Position numbers and translations under genes: made by a program | The notes under the pieces: model-generated | Databases searched by the model: none | What the model was told of the DNA's origin: nothing | Seen by the model: only the letters and a program-made list of their open reading frames with translations | Source of the DNA: a virus | Virus record (IMG/VR): IMGVR_UViG_3300008114_000012 | Location: 1-64,000 of that record | Length of the DNA stretch: 64,000 nt | Reading direction: 5' to 3' (one strand) | Shown: piece by piece, positions 36,377 through 44,492 of the stretch | How positions within the stretch are numbered: the stretch's first letter is position 1 | Layout of the letters: each line of letters begins with the position of its first letter

Positions 36377-39300
36377 ATGGCAAGCAACAGTAAAGTATTT
36401 GTATCACCTGGAGTTTATACTTCAGAGGTTGATTTAAGTTTTGTGGCACAAAGTGTGGGGGTAACCACACTTGGTATAGTGGGAGAGACTCTACGAGGTC
36501 CTGCTTTTGAACCAATATTCATCAGAAATTTTGATGAATTCACAGCTTATTTTGGTGGAACCTCACCAGAAAAATTCATTAATACTCAAATTCCAAAGTA
36601 TGAGGCGGCATATATTGCCAAAGCTTATTTACAACAATCTAATCAATTGTTTGTAACAAGAGTACTTGGGTTATCGGGGTATGATGCGGGACCCTCATGG
36701 TCAATAACTACAAAGGCAAATGTTGATGGTAGTACAGTGGATTTTTATTGTAACTCATCTTCATTAGTTGATTGTGTAACTGAATGTACTGATTATGAAG
36801 TAATTGACTTTAGTGTTGATTTCAATGGATGTTCTAATAACATATCGTCAATCAGTTTCAATACCGCACAAATTCCGTCAGTTATTTTAAACAAACTAAG
36901 TAATTCTTTAGAACTATTCAATGGAAGTACTACTTCATTGTTGGCTCAAATGAACAATCAAGTTTATAACGCAATCTTATCTTCGGGTAACACCACCGGT
37001 TCCTCAATTTATTACTATGGTGTAATTTCTGGAGGTAGTTATAGCGCGTTATCAACTACTTATAGTGCAGAAACAAACGTGTTTGGTGTAGACACCGTAG
37101 ATTCAACAAATTACAATTACGCTGACCCAAATAATGACCCTTGGTATTATGCGTTGTTTGATAATAACTCTCATCAGGTTGGGGGATATTCGGGGTATTC
37201 ATTTTATACAACTATAAGTAGCTTTATTCCGACGACAACATCTAGTAATTGTGCAACTTTCTATTCATTCCAATTAGATGGTACACCTGGTGTTATAAAT
37301 TACAACACCAATACAATAACAGTTTGTGTAGGAGCTTTGAGTGCTGCTTTCACACCAACATATACGACTTGTGTTGATGAAGATAATATTACAGGTCCTG
37401 GAGGAGCTATTTTATGGAATGGTGCTTCATTCTTGGATTTAAGTTCAGGTTCGGCAATAGTTCAGATGGTATCTGAAGATGGTACAGTTACAGTAAATTG
37501 GAATATCGTTGCAGTTGTAAGCGACCCCTGTAATCCTTGTACCGCAACAGGTGCTGGCGAAGGTAATGTTGGTTCAATCAATAGATGTTATAGCGGTACT
37601 TTGACCGGTAAAATTTATGTATATAGTGGAACACCGTATTTAGATTACGATAATTTAGTTATTGCTACTCTCCGTTCAAGAGGTCTTGCAACATATGGTA
37701 ACGATACAGGTGCGGTTTACGAAGTTACAGGATTGACTGACGTGAGTATGGTTACAACAGGTCAGTATTCAGGAGTAACCAAAAATCCATTCTCAACTTT
37801 TGGATTAAACGTTACAAATAACGATGGAACGACCCTGTTCTTTCAAACCTCATTTACTAATGCGGACACTCAATATATTTCAAAAGTATTCGGTTCAACA
37901 AACTTTGCAAAACCAAGACAAACCGTTCCTTTATTTGTTGAGGAAAGATATCAAAACTTATTGAGTTACGCTTATAGAAAAGGTTACATTAAAGGTTTAA
38001 ATACCTCGTTAACCGCACTAAACAGTGCCAGAAGTGAAGAGATAACAAGTATCGGTTTTTATTTAGAACAATACCAATCATCGTCTTCACCATGGATAGT
38101 ATCTGAATTAAGAGGTTCTAAAGTATATAATTTATTCAGATTCCATACAATTGCTGATGGTGAAGACGCTAACTTACAAGTTAAGATTTCATTGGCTAAT
38201 ATGTCTTTTGCTAATCAGACATTTGATGTGTTAGTTAGAGATTATTTTGACTCTGATAATTCTCCAGTGGTTATAGAAAAATTCACCAACTGCAGTATGG
38301 ACCCCAATGAAAATAACTTCATTGCGACTAAGATTGGTACTTCTGATGGTGAGTATCAGTTAAATTCTAAATACATAATGGTTGAGATGAATGAGGATGC
38401 TCCTACAGACGCACTTCCTTGTGGATTCTTAGGATTTAATATGAGAGAATATTCAGGAGTTGTACCTCCATTTCCTATTTATAAAACAAAATATGATTTC
38501 CCTGGTGAAACAGTATTCAATCCGCCATTTGGCAATTCTTCGGGTGCCGATGACGCGGTAACTAGTGCGGGTGACAACGTAAGACGTACATATTTAGGTA
38601 TCTCGGATACTGTTGGATATGACGTTGATTTCTTCCTTTACAAAGGTAAAAGAATACCTGGAGCATTTTGTACTGACCCAACAGGAGAGGAATGGGGATA
38701 TAGAACAAGAGGTTTCCACATGGATATAAACGCATCAGGAGTTACAATTGCAAATGGCTTTGCAACTAGTGGCACCCCAACGTTCTTCTGTGGTTCCGCT
38801 CCGTTCATTAACGACCCTGAAGACCCAACAAATCCATATTATAGATTGTTTGGTCGTAAATTTACTGTGGCGGTACAAGGAGGTTTTGATGGATGGGATA
38901 TCTATACAGAACGTCGTACAAATTCAGATAGATTCGTACTTGGTAAGTCAGGTTATTTAAAAGGTGCATGTGAATCAATTCTTTATCCTAATGCTACTGG
39001 ATGGGGAGCATTTAAGAAAATTACAGTCAATAAAAATTCAGTAGACTTTGCAAACACAGATTATTACGCTTATTTATTGGGTCAACAGACCTTCTCAAAT
39101 CCTGAGGCGGTTAATATTAATGTATTTGTTACTCCTGGTATTGATTATGTAAATAACTCAAACTTGGTTGAAGCGGCGATAGAGATGATTGAGTTTGATA
39201 GGGCTGACTCCTTATACATTTGTACAACACCTGACTACAACATGTTTACACCTTCAGCTGGTAATTCAGAAGAAATAATTTACCCACAAGAAGCGGTTGA

Positions 39301-39946
39301 TAATCTTGAAACTACGGGTATTGACTCAAACTATACTTGTACTTACTACCCATGGGTTTTAACAAGAGATAGTGTTAACAATACACAAATTTATTTACCA
39401 CCAACTGCTGAAGTTACAAGAAACTTAGCATTGACCGACAACATTGCATTCCCATGGTTCGCGGCGGCAGGTTACACTCGTGGTATAGTAAACGCTGTAA
39501 AAGCTCGTAAGAAACTGACTCAAGAGGATAGAGATGTTCTTTACAAAGGTAGAATTAACCCAATCGCAACCTTCTCTGATGTAGGTACAGTAATTTGGGG
39601 TAATAAAACCCTTCAAGTTAGAGAATCTGCACTTGACAGAATTAACGTTAGAAGATTGTTGTTACAAGCTCGTAAGTTAATTTCAGCAGTTTCAGTTAGA
39701 TTGTTGTTCGAACAAAATGACCAAAAGGTTAGACAGGACTTCTTGGATGCGGTTAATCCAATCCTTGACGCAATCAGAAGAGACAGAGGTTTATACGATT
39801 TCCGTGTAACAGTTTCTTCAGACACTGCTGACTTGGATAGAAACCAAATGACAGGTAAGATTTATATCAAACCAACAAGGTCACTTGAATTCATCGATAT
39901 TACATTCTACATAACCCCAACAGGTGCGTCGTTTGAAAATATCTAA
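36377..39946 (+). CDS. 18: Tail sheath protein (gp18-like), very large
   Basis: 1189 residues, against 659 in T4 gp18. The N-terminus (SPGVYTSEVDLSFVAQSVGV, then GPAFEPIFIRNFDEFTAYFGG) is the standard sheath opening. The C-terminal ~280 residues hold the conserved core: PPTAEVTRNLALTD, AGYTRGIVNAVKARKKLT, RLLLQARKLISAVSVRLLFE and FIDITFYITPTG. Between them, about residues 115-470 contain a Ser/Thr/Asn-rich stretch with several Cys that looks like inserted surface domains. The sheath contracts to drive the tube into the cell; the insertions should decorate its outside. Promoter box 30 nt upstream, no Shine-Dalgarno, hairpin after the stop. Confidence 0.93.
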   Translation: MASNSKVFVSPGVYTSEVDLSFVAQSVGVTTLGIVGETLRGPAFEPIFIRNFDEFTAYFGGTSPEKFINTQIPKYEAAYIAKAYLQQSNQLFVTRVLGLSGYDAGPSWSITTKANVDGSTVDFYCNSSSLVDCVTECTDYEVIDFSVDFNGCSNNISSISFNTAQIPSVILNKLSNSLELFNGSTTSLLAQMNNQVYNAILSSGNTTGSSIYYYGVISGGSYSALSTTYSAETNVFGVDTVDSTNYNYADPNNDPWYYALFDNNSHQVGGYSGYSFYTTISSFIPTTTSSNCATFYSFQLDGTPGVINYNTNTITVCVGALSAAFTPTYTTCVDEDNITGPGGAILWNGASFLDLSSGSAIVQMVSEDGTVTVNWNIVAVVSDPCNPCTATGAGEGNVGSINRCYSGTLTGKIYVYSGTPYLDYDNLVIATLRSRGLATYGNDTGAVYEVTGLTDVSMVTTGQYSGVTKNPFSTFGLNVTNNDGTTLFFQTSFTNADTQYISKVFGSTNFAKPRQTVPLFVEERYQNLLSYAYRKGYIKGLNTSLTALNSARSEEITSIGFYLEQYQSSSSPWIVSELRGSKVYNLFRFHTIADGEDANLQVKISLANMSFANQTFDVLVRDYFDSDNSPVVIEKFTNCSMDPNENNFIATKIGTSDGEYQLNSKYIMVEMNEDAPTDALPCGFLGFNMREYSGVVPPFPIYKTKYDFPGETVFNPPFGNSSGADDAVTSAGDNVRRTYLGISDTVGYDVDFFLYKGKRIPGAFCTDPTGEEWGYRTRGFHMDINASGVTIANGFATSGTPTFFCGSAPFINDPEDPTNPYYRLFGRKFTVAVQGGFDGWDIYTERRTNSDRFVLGKSGYLKGACESILYPNATGWGAFKKITVNKNSVDFANTDYYAYLLGQQTFSNPEAVNINVFVTPGIDYVNNSNLVEAAIEMIEFDRADSLYICTTPDYNMFTPSAGNSEEIIYPQEAVDNLETTGIDSNYTCTYYPWVLTRDSVNNTQIYLPPTAEVTRNLALTDNIAFPWFAAAGYTRGIVNAVKARKKLTQEDRDVLYKGRINPIATFSDVGTVIWGNKTLQVRESALDRINVRRLLLQARKLISAVSVRLLFEQNDQKVRQDFLDAVNPILDAIRRDRGLYDFRVTVSSDTADLDRNQMTGKIYIKPTRSLEFIDITFYITPTGASFENI

Positions 39947-39957
39947 TAAATTTTAAT

Positions 39958-39990
39958 AGGACAGGCCGATATAAAAGTCGGTCTGTCCTT
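39958..39990 (+). terminator. Hairpin terminator after the sheath gene
   Basis: AGGACAGGCCGA pairs with TCGGTCTGTCCT (one G-T pair) around TATAAAAG, followed by a T-rich tail that runs into the next promoter box. Confidence 0.7.
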
Positions 39991-39998
39991 ATTTATTA
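39990..39998 (+). promoter_or_regulatory. Candidate promoter box TATTTATTA abutting an ATG
   Basis: Ends 2 nt before ATG 40001, directly behind the sheath terminator. Suggests a leaderless mRNA. Confidence 0.4.
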
Positions 39999-40000
39999 AT

Positions 40001-40819
40001 ATGAGAAAAAAATACATATTAGAAGGTATTACAGAAGAAGGTACTCCTGACATGAAATATTATGCGTTTGATTGGGATGATAATATCTTAACAATGCCGA
40101 CCAAAATAGTACTCAAGGATGTTGATGGTGATGAAGTAGGTATGTCAACTGAAGATTTCGCTCATCATCGTGAAAAAATAGGAAAAGAAAATTTTGAATA
40201 CGATGGACATGAAATTGTAGGTTTCGCTCAAAATCCATTTAGATACTTTAGTATAGAAGGTGATAAAAGATTTATTATTGACTCTATGTTAGCAAAACCA
40301 GGACCAGCTTGGACTGATTTTGTCGAAGCAATTAATAACGGGTCTGTGTTTTCGATAGTCACCGCTAGAGGTCATACTCCAAGTGTTATTAAAGAGTCAG
40401 TATATAATATGATTATTTCAAATCATATGGGTATTAATTCAAATGAGTTAATAAAAAATTTAGAAAAATTCCGTGATTTAGAAGGTGTGGGAAAATCCAC
40501 CAAAAGAGATATGATATTAGAATATCTTGATATGTGTCGTTTTTACCCTGTAACTTACGGAGAAGGTAGTGCGACTAATCCTGAAGAAGGAAAAATTAAA
40601 GCCCTAAAAGATTTTGTGGATTATGTTAAAAGAATTTCTAAAATGATTAATAAGAAAGCATATCTGAAAAATAAGATTTCTAACAGATTTACACCAATGA
40701 TTGGATTTTCAGATGACGACTTAAGAAATTTAGAAAAAGTTAAACAACATTTTGAAAAAGACCCAGAAAACATAATTAAAACTATATCAACTGCAGGAGG
40801 AATTAAAAAACCTTATTAA
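40001..40819 (+). CDS. HAD-superfamily phosphatase-like protein
   Basis: 272 residues. Motif I is YAFDWDDN (D24, D26), motif II is SIVTARGHT, and motif IV is GFSDDDLRN, all in the usual HAD order, so a phosphohydrolase is likely. A helical stretch between motifs II and IV (about 135-220) is the cap or substrate-binding part. The start MRKKYILEGITEE resembles the charged leaders of other proteins here and might be cut off. In T4-like phages HAD domains occur in polynucleotide kinase-phosphatase; no kinase domain is seen, so the substrate stays open. It lies alone between sheath and tube genes, an odd place for a metabolic enzyme. Confidence 0.75.
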   Translation: MRKKYILEGITEEGTPDMKYYAFDWDDNILTMPTKIVLKDVDGDEVGMSTEDFAHHREKIGKENFEYDGHEIVGFAQNPFRYFSIEGDKRFIIDSMLAKPGPAWTDFVEAINNGSVFSIVTARGHTPSVIKESVYNMIISNHMGINSNELIKNLEKFRDLEGVGKSTKRDMILEYLDMCRFYPVTYGEGSATNPEEGKIKALKDFVDYVKRISKMINKKAYLKNKISNRFTPMIGFSDDDLRNLEKVKQHFEKDPENIIKTISTAGGIKKPY

Positions 40820-40886
40820 CTGGATACTTATAACTGGAATCTATTTGAAAAAAAACCAAAGTAAATAGAAAAAAAATAACTTGGTA

Positions 40887-40895
40887 TATTTATAT
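40887..40895 (+). promoter_or_regulatory. Candidate phage promoter box TATTTATAT
   Basis: In a 118-bp A-rich gap, 42 nt before the tube-protein ATG. Apart from this box the gap holds only A-runs and a weak inverted repeat. Confidence 0.5.
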
Positions 40896-40937
40896 AATAT
40901 AAAACAAAAAAATAAAAAATTAAAAAACTGATATACG

Positions 40938-41426
40938 ATGGCTGATTTACTGATGAAAATGCCGATACCTTACGAACCCAAAAGGCAAAACCGATTCATT
41001 CTACGTTTTGACACTACGTTAGGTATCAACGAATGGTTTGTTGAGAGTACGGCTCGTCCTCACATTACTATTAATCCTGTGGAAATTCCATTTTTGAATA
41101 CTTCCACATATGTGGCCGGTAGATTTACATGGGGTACAATTAACGTTAAATTCCGTGACCCAATCGGACCATCGGCATCACAAGCTCTTATGGAGTGGGT
41201 TCGTCTATGTGCTGAATCAGTTACAGGTCGTATGGGTTATGCTGTTGGTTATAAGAAAAACGTTGATTTGGAAATGTTAGACCCAACTGGTGTTGTTGTT
41301 GAAAAATGGATTTTAGAAGGAACATTCTTATCTGATGTTAATTTTGATAGTTTGGCATACAATACAGATGCGTTGGCAACAATCTCAGCAACTCTTCGTA
41401 TGGACCGTTGTATATTAGTTTATTAA
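40938..41426 (+). CDS. 19: Tail tube protein (gp19-like)
   Basis: 162 residues, nearly the same as T4 gp19 (163). The sequence has the family's typical elements: PIPYEPKRQNRFILRFD at the start, ARPHITINPVEIPFLNT, the stretch WGTINVKFRDPIGPSAS, and a last strand SATLRMDRCILVY. It forms the hexameric rings of the inner tail tube around which the sheath assembles. It follows the sheath gene with only the HAD gene between. A strong hairpin follows its stop. The start is fixed by the conserved MADLLMKMPIP. No odd features; very high confidence. Confidence 0.95.
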   Translation: MADLLMKMPIPYEPKRQNRFILRFDTTLGINEWFVESTARPHITINPVEIPFLNTSTYVAGRFTWGTINVKFRDPIGPSASQALMEWVRLCAESVTGRMGYAVGYKKNVDLEMLDPTGVVVEKWILEGTFLSDVNFDSLAYNTDALATISATLRMDRCILVY

Positions 41427-41439
41427 AATTCAATTTACA

Positions 41440-41449
41440 TATTTTATAT
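41440..41449 (+). promoter_or_regulatory. Weak candidate promoter box TATTTTATAT
   Basis: Directly before the hairpin that precedes the small zinc-finger-like ORF. Same order (box, hairpin, T-run, ATG) as at the RHH gene near 36258. Confidence 0.3.
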
Positions 41450-41450
41450 A

Positions 41451-41483
41451 ATCCCGTATATATTGTTATACGGGATTTTTTTT
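41451..41483 (+). terminator. Strong rho-independent terminator after the tail tube gene
   Basis: A perfect 10-bp stem ATCCCGTATA / TATACGGGAT with loop TATTGT, followed by seven more T. The ATG of the next small ORF follows immediately. Confidence 0.9.
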
Positions 41484-41612
41484 ATGGAAGAAATTAGTGG
41501 ATATACATGTAATCGGTGTGGTAAAGTTTTCGATACCGAAGAAGAATTTCTTAATCGTCACAATAAGAAAAAAAAGTTAGAGTCTGGTGATAATCAAACA
41601 AGTGTTGATTAA
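41484..41612 (+). CDS. Small zinc-finger-like protein
   Basis: 42 residues. It has YTCNRCGKVFDTEEEFLNRH, which copies the first half of a C2H2 zinc finger (CxxC, Phe, Leu, His), but the second His is missing, so metal binding may use another ligand or be lost. The rest is Lys-rich and then acidic. It starts directly after the T-run of the tube terminator, so it is expressed only by read-through or from a nearby start. Small enough to be missed by most gene callers. Function unknown; a DNA- or protein-binding regulator is possible. Confidence 0.6.
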   Translation: MEEISGYTCNRCGKVFDTEEEFLNRHNKKKKLESGDNQTSVD

Positions 41613-41626
41613 TTTACTATAATAGT

Positions 41627-41636
41627 TATTTTATAA
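41627..41636 (+). promoter_or_regulatory. Candidate promoter box TATTTTATAA
   Basis: 10 nt before the ATG of the gp26-like gene; a one-T-longer form of the common box. Confidence 0.4.
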
Positions 41637-41646
41637 ATAAAAAACA

Positions 41647-42405
41647 ATGGATGCTAGTTTATTAAACGCTGCGACGGAAAATTTTAATCTTCCCCACGAC
41701 GTTGTTACATTACCTTCAGGTGGTGTATTCTATAAGTCAAAAAAGAAATCAATCAAAGTAGGTTATCTAACCGCGAGTGATGAGAACGTTATTATAAATG
41801 CCGCTTTATATAATAAAGATTATTTTGTTCTTAATTTATTACGTAACAAAGTTTATGAACATGATTTGAGACCTGAAGAGTTATTGGAGGGAGATGTTGA
41901 AGCGGTTTTAATTTTCCTTAGAAACACATCTTTCGGACCTGAATATTCAATTAACGTAGAAGACCCAGGAACAGGTAAAAATTTCCAAACTACCATTGTG
42001 TTAGATGAATTGTATATCAAACAAACTGAACATAAACCAAATGAAGAAGGTTTGTTCATTACAAAATTACCTAAAACTGAGTCCGAAGTTAAATTAAGAT
42101 TACTTACATATAGTGAAGTTATAGAGTTGAATAAAATGGCTGATGAATATCCGGCCGGTAGAGTCGCTCCAAGAGTACAATGGAGATTACAAAAACAAAT
42201 TGTTGAGGTAAATGGTGAAAGAGACAAGGGTGTCATTGCTAGATTTATCGAGAACCTTCCTATTATGGACTCTAAATATATTAGAAACTTCCTTATTGAC
42301 AACCAACCGTCATTAGACCTAAAAAGACAAGTAAAAGCCCCATCAGGAGAAATTGCAACAGTTACGATTGCGTTTGGGGTTGAGTTTTTTCGGCCTTTCT
42401 TCTAA
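41647..42405 (+). CDS. 26: Baseplate hub assembly chaperone (gp26-like)
   Basis: 252 residues. The T4 base plate family (PF12322, gp26) is recognised by the opening DVVTLPSGGVFY, then VGYLTASDENVI and the long alpha-helical middle. It is cytosolic and helps build the baseplate hub. The frame ends in GVEFFRPFF. The downstream frame continues from the same T-run with a helical tail like gp51, so this is probably the short form of a frameshifted pair. Its role in that case would match the G/GT tail chaperones of lambda. The zero-frame product is well supported; the fusion is inferred. Confidence 0.75.
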   Translation: MDASLLNAATENFNLPHDVVTLPSGGVFYKSKKKSIKVGYLTASDENVIINAALYNKDYFVLNLLRNKVYEHDLRPEELLEGDVEAVLIFLRNTSFGPEYSINVEDPGTGKNFQTTIVLDELYIKQTEHKPNEEGLFITKLPKTESEVKLRLLTYSEVIELNKMADEYPAGRVAPRVQWRLQKQIVEVNGERDKGVIARFIENLPIMDSKYIRNFLIDNQPSLDLKRQVKAPSGEIATVTIAFGVEFFRPFF

Positions 42406-42547
42406 TTACCGGCAGTATCTTACAGATGAATTTTTATTGATGGGTAGATTTTTGAGAACACAATATAGTGAATTCTTGAGTATGCCCACTTATGTGAGAA
42501 AATACTTGGTTGATAAAATCATAGAATATAATACTCCGAAAAGTTAA
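42353..42547 (+). CDS. 51: gp51-like hub assembly factor or frameshift extension of the gp26-like protein
   Basis: Open in the +1 frame relative to the gp26-like gene. The only starts are TTG 42353, inside that gene, and ATG 42440, which would cut off conserved-looking residues. The tail NYRQYLTDEFLLMGRFLRT, then SMPTYVRKYLVDKIIE, has the pattern of short helical hub-assembly and chaperone tails (E-F-x-L, M-P-x-Y-x-R-K). A six-T run followed by C at 42385-42391 lies just before the zero-frame stop. A +1 or -2 shift there would give a single ~300-residue protein. An assembly error in the T-run would look the same. Confidence 0.55.
   Translation: MQQLRLRLGLSFFGLSSNYRQYLTDEFLLMGRFLRTQYSEFLSMPTYVRKYLVDKIIEYNTPKS
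42385..42391 (+). promoter_or_regulatory. Candidate slippery site TTTTTTC
   Basis: Zero-frame codons GAG TTT TTT CGG. A +1 or -2 shift enters the open gp51-like frame 12 nt before the zero-frame stop. Confidence 0.4.
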
Positions 42548-42563
42548 AAACTTTAATTTGTTC

Positions 42564-42572
42564 TATTTATAT
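42564..42572 (+). promoter_or_regulatory. Candidate promoter box TATTTATAT inside a perfect inverted repeat
   Basis: GTTCTATTT / AAATAGAAC (42560-42583) form a 9-bp stem with a 6-nt loop. The box is within it, 14 nt before ATG 42587. Confidence 0.5.
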
Positions 42573-42586
42573 AAAAATAGAACCTG

Positions 42587-44461
42587 ATGTTAGAAGGAGA
42601 AGGTGACAAGAAGGACACCACAAAAAAATCCGCGTTAGAAGAGATTAAAGGTGTTATTAGTGATTTCGCTACCGAGATAGGAGACGCTCTTGCGACTAAC
42701 ATAAATCCTGATAGGATGTTAGAAAAACTATTTGAGGTTGATGATGCCGCCAAAGCAATTGCTAAATCTTTCGGTACCGGTACGGATAATATAGTTAATC
42801 TAAAGATGTCCATGACCAATGCGGTCACGGAGGTAACCAAGTTGGGAGGTAATTTTGAAAAGATTGCTCAAATTCAACAAACAGTCGGTGAGTCAGTAGG
42901 TAGAAATGTGGTTATTGCTTCTGAGGCGTATGCAAAGTTATATGCTGCTGGTGAGGTATCTGGAAAGCAGGCCGCGGAATTTGTTCCAAAATTCAAAGAT
43001 GTTGGTATCTCAATATATCAAGCGGGAACACAAATGGAAAAAATTGTTAATACTGCAAGAGAAATAGGGGTTAATGTGGGGACGGTAACTGGAGAGGTTA
43101 TGAAACACATGGATAAGTTGAACCTTATTACTTTCCAAGGAGGAGTTGAAGGTTTAGCTAAAATGGCGGCTCATGCCACTTCTATTAATATGGATATGGG
43201 TAAAACTTTGGAATTTGCCGAAAAAGTGTATAATCCTGAAGGTGCAATTGAAACGGCTGCGGCTTTACAGAGATTAGGTGTAACACAATCACAACTTCTT
43301 GACCCTTTGAGATTAATGGATTTGTCACAGAATGACCCTGAAGAATTACAAAGACAGATTGCTGATTTAGGTAAAGACTTTGTAAAGTTAAATGAAAAAG
43401 GTCAATTTGAAATTATTAAAGGAGAACAAAGAAGACTTAAAGAGGTTGCTAAAGAATTGGGTATGATGCCGGCCGAATTTGCAAAAATGGCGATTGGTGC
43501 AAAGGAACTCGAAGACAAACTACAGAAGATTAAATTCCCTGATACGATAACTGAAGAACAAAAACAATTCATTGCCAACATGGCAGAAATGAATGAAAAG
43601 GGTGAGTATGTTATTTCGTATGAGGGTAAGGATAGGGAAGTTAATGATTTAATGAAAGAGTTTGGTGGAGACCAAGCAAAGTTGGCAAAATTCATGGAAG
43701 ATAGTAAACCAAAAACCATGGAGGACCTCGCCACCCAACAATTAACAACTCTACAAGGAATAAAGGCAAGTATTGATTCACTGCAAGATAGAGGAGGATA
43801 TGCTTTTGGAGGAAGTGAAGTAGGTCAAGACGCTATCGAGGCTGTGGTTGCGGGTTATAAAAAAACTGCAGACGCTTTTGATGAAATCGACATCAAAGGT
43901 ATGAGAAAAATTTATGACGAAGGGGCAACTGATTTTGTTGATACATTGAATAGAGTTATTAGAGGTGAAGATAGTGTTGAAGCGGTATTCAAATCTATGA
44001 CAGGAATAGCAAAACAAACATCAGAGTTTTTAGAAAAAGGATTTAACTCGGCAATAGAAAGTGCGAAAAACAGTACATTAGAGTTATCAACTAGTCAAAA
44101 TAAATTTGCTCAGTTATTGACAACTGTCACGGGTCAATTTGCTAAAAACGAAGGAATGACGGGGGATAACCAAACAGCAAACGCTGGTACGACAACCACA
44201 ACAGCAACAAATCCTAATCTTACACAAATGGCGACAAACAATGCCACGATGGGAACAACTGCAAATCAAACAATGACAACCAATTCAAACTCAAATATAT
44301 CGTTAAATATTAAAATTGATTCCCCTCCAGGAGTAGATGCTTCAACACTCGAAAAAATATTCCAAGACCCCGTATTCAAACAGACGTTATTACAAGCGGT
44401 TGAGACCGCCGCTAAACAAAATGGTTTAACTCCATCAGCTACGGGTATTGTGAAAAAATAA
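42587..44461 (+). CDS. 29: Tape measure / hub protein (gp29-like)
   Basis: 624 residues (T4 gp29 is 590). Almost wholly alpha-helical, with Ala/Lys/Glu-rich stretches and long amphipathic repeats, for example KMSMTNAVTEVTKLGG and SGKQAAEFVPKF. The order chaperone, then tape measure, then baseplate is the rule in contractile-tail phages. It would fix tail length and span the tube. Near the end is a low-complexity Thr/Asn/Ala segment (about 520-580), then SNISLNIKIDSPPGVD, which resembles the C-terminus of other tape measures. No peptidase or lytic motif is seen. Assignment is by position and composition. Confidence 0.65.
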   Translation: MLEGEGDKKDTTKKSALEEIKGVISDFATEIGDALATNINPDRMLEKLFEVDDAAKAIAKSFGTGTDNIVNLKMSMTNAVTEVTKLGGNFEKIAQIQQTVGESVGRNVVIASEAYAKLYAAGEVSGKQAAEFVPKFKDVGISIYQAGTQMEKIVNTAREIGVNVGTVTGEVMKHMDKLNLITFQGGVEGLAKMAAHATSINMDMGKTLEFAEKVYNPEGAIETAAALQRLGVTQSQLLDPLRLMDLSQNDPEELQRQIADLGKDFVKLNEKGQFEIIKGEQRRLKEVAKELGMMPAEFAKMAIGAKELEDKLQKIKFPDTITEEQKQFIANMAEMNEKGEYVISYEGKDREVNDLMKEFGGDQAKLAKFMEDSKPKTMEDLATQQLTTLQGIKASIDSLQDRGGYAFGGSEVGQDAIEAVVAGYKKTADAFDEIDIKGMRKIYDEGATDFVDTLNRVIRGEDSVEAVFKSMTGIAKQTSEFLEKGFNSAIESAKNSTLELSTSQNKFAQLLTTVTGQFAKNEGMTGDNQTANAGTTTTTATNPNLTQMATNNATMGTTANQTMTTNSNSNISLNIKIDSPPGVDASTLEKIFQDPVFKQTLLQAVETAAKQNGLTPSATGIVKK

Positions 44462-44470
44462 CAAGTCATC

Positions 44471-44479
44471 TATTTATAA
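44471..44479 (+). promoter_or_regulatory. Candidate phage promoter box TATTTATAA
   Basis: 13 nt before ATG 44493, directly after the tape-measure stop. Confidence 0.5.
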
Positions 44480-44492
44480 TAAAGTTTAATTG

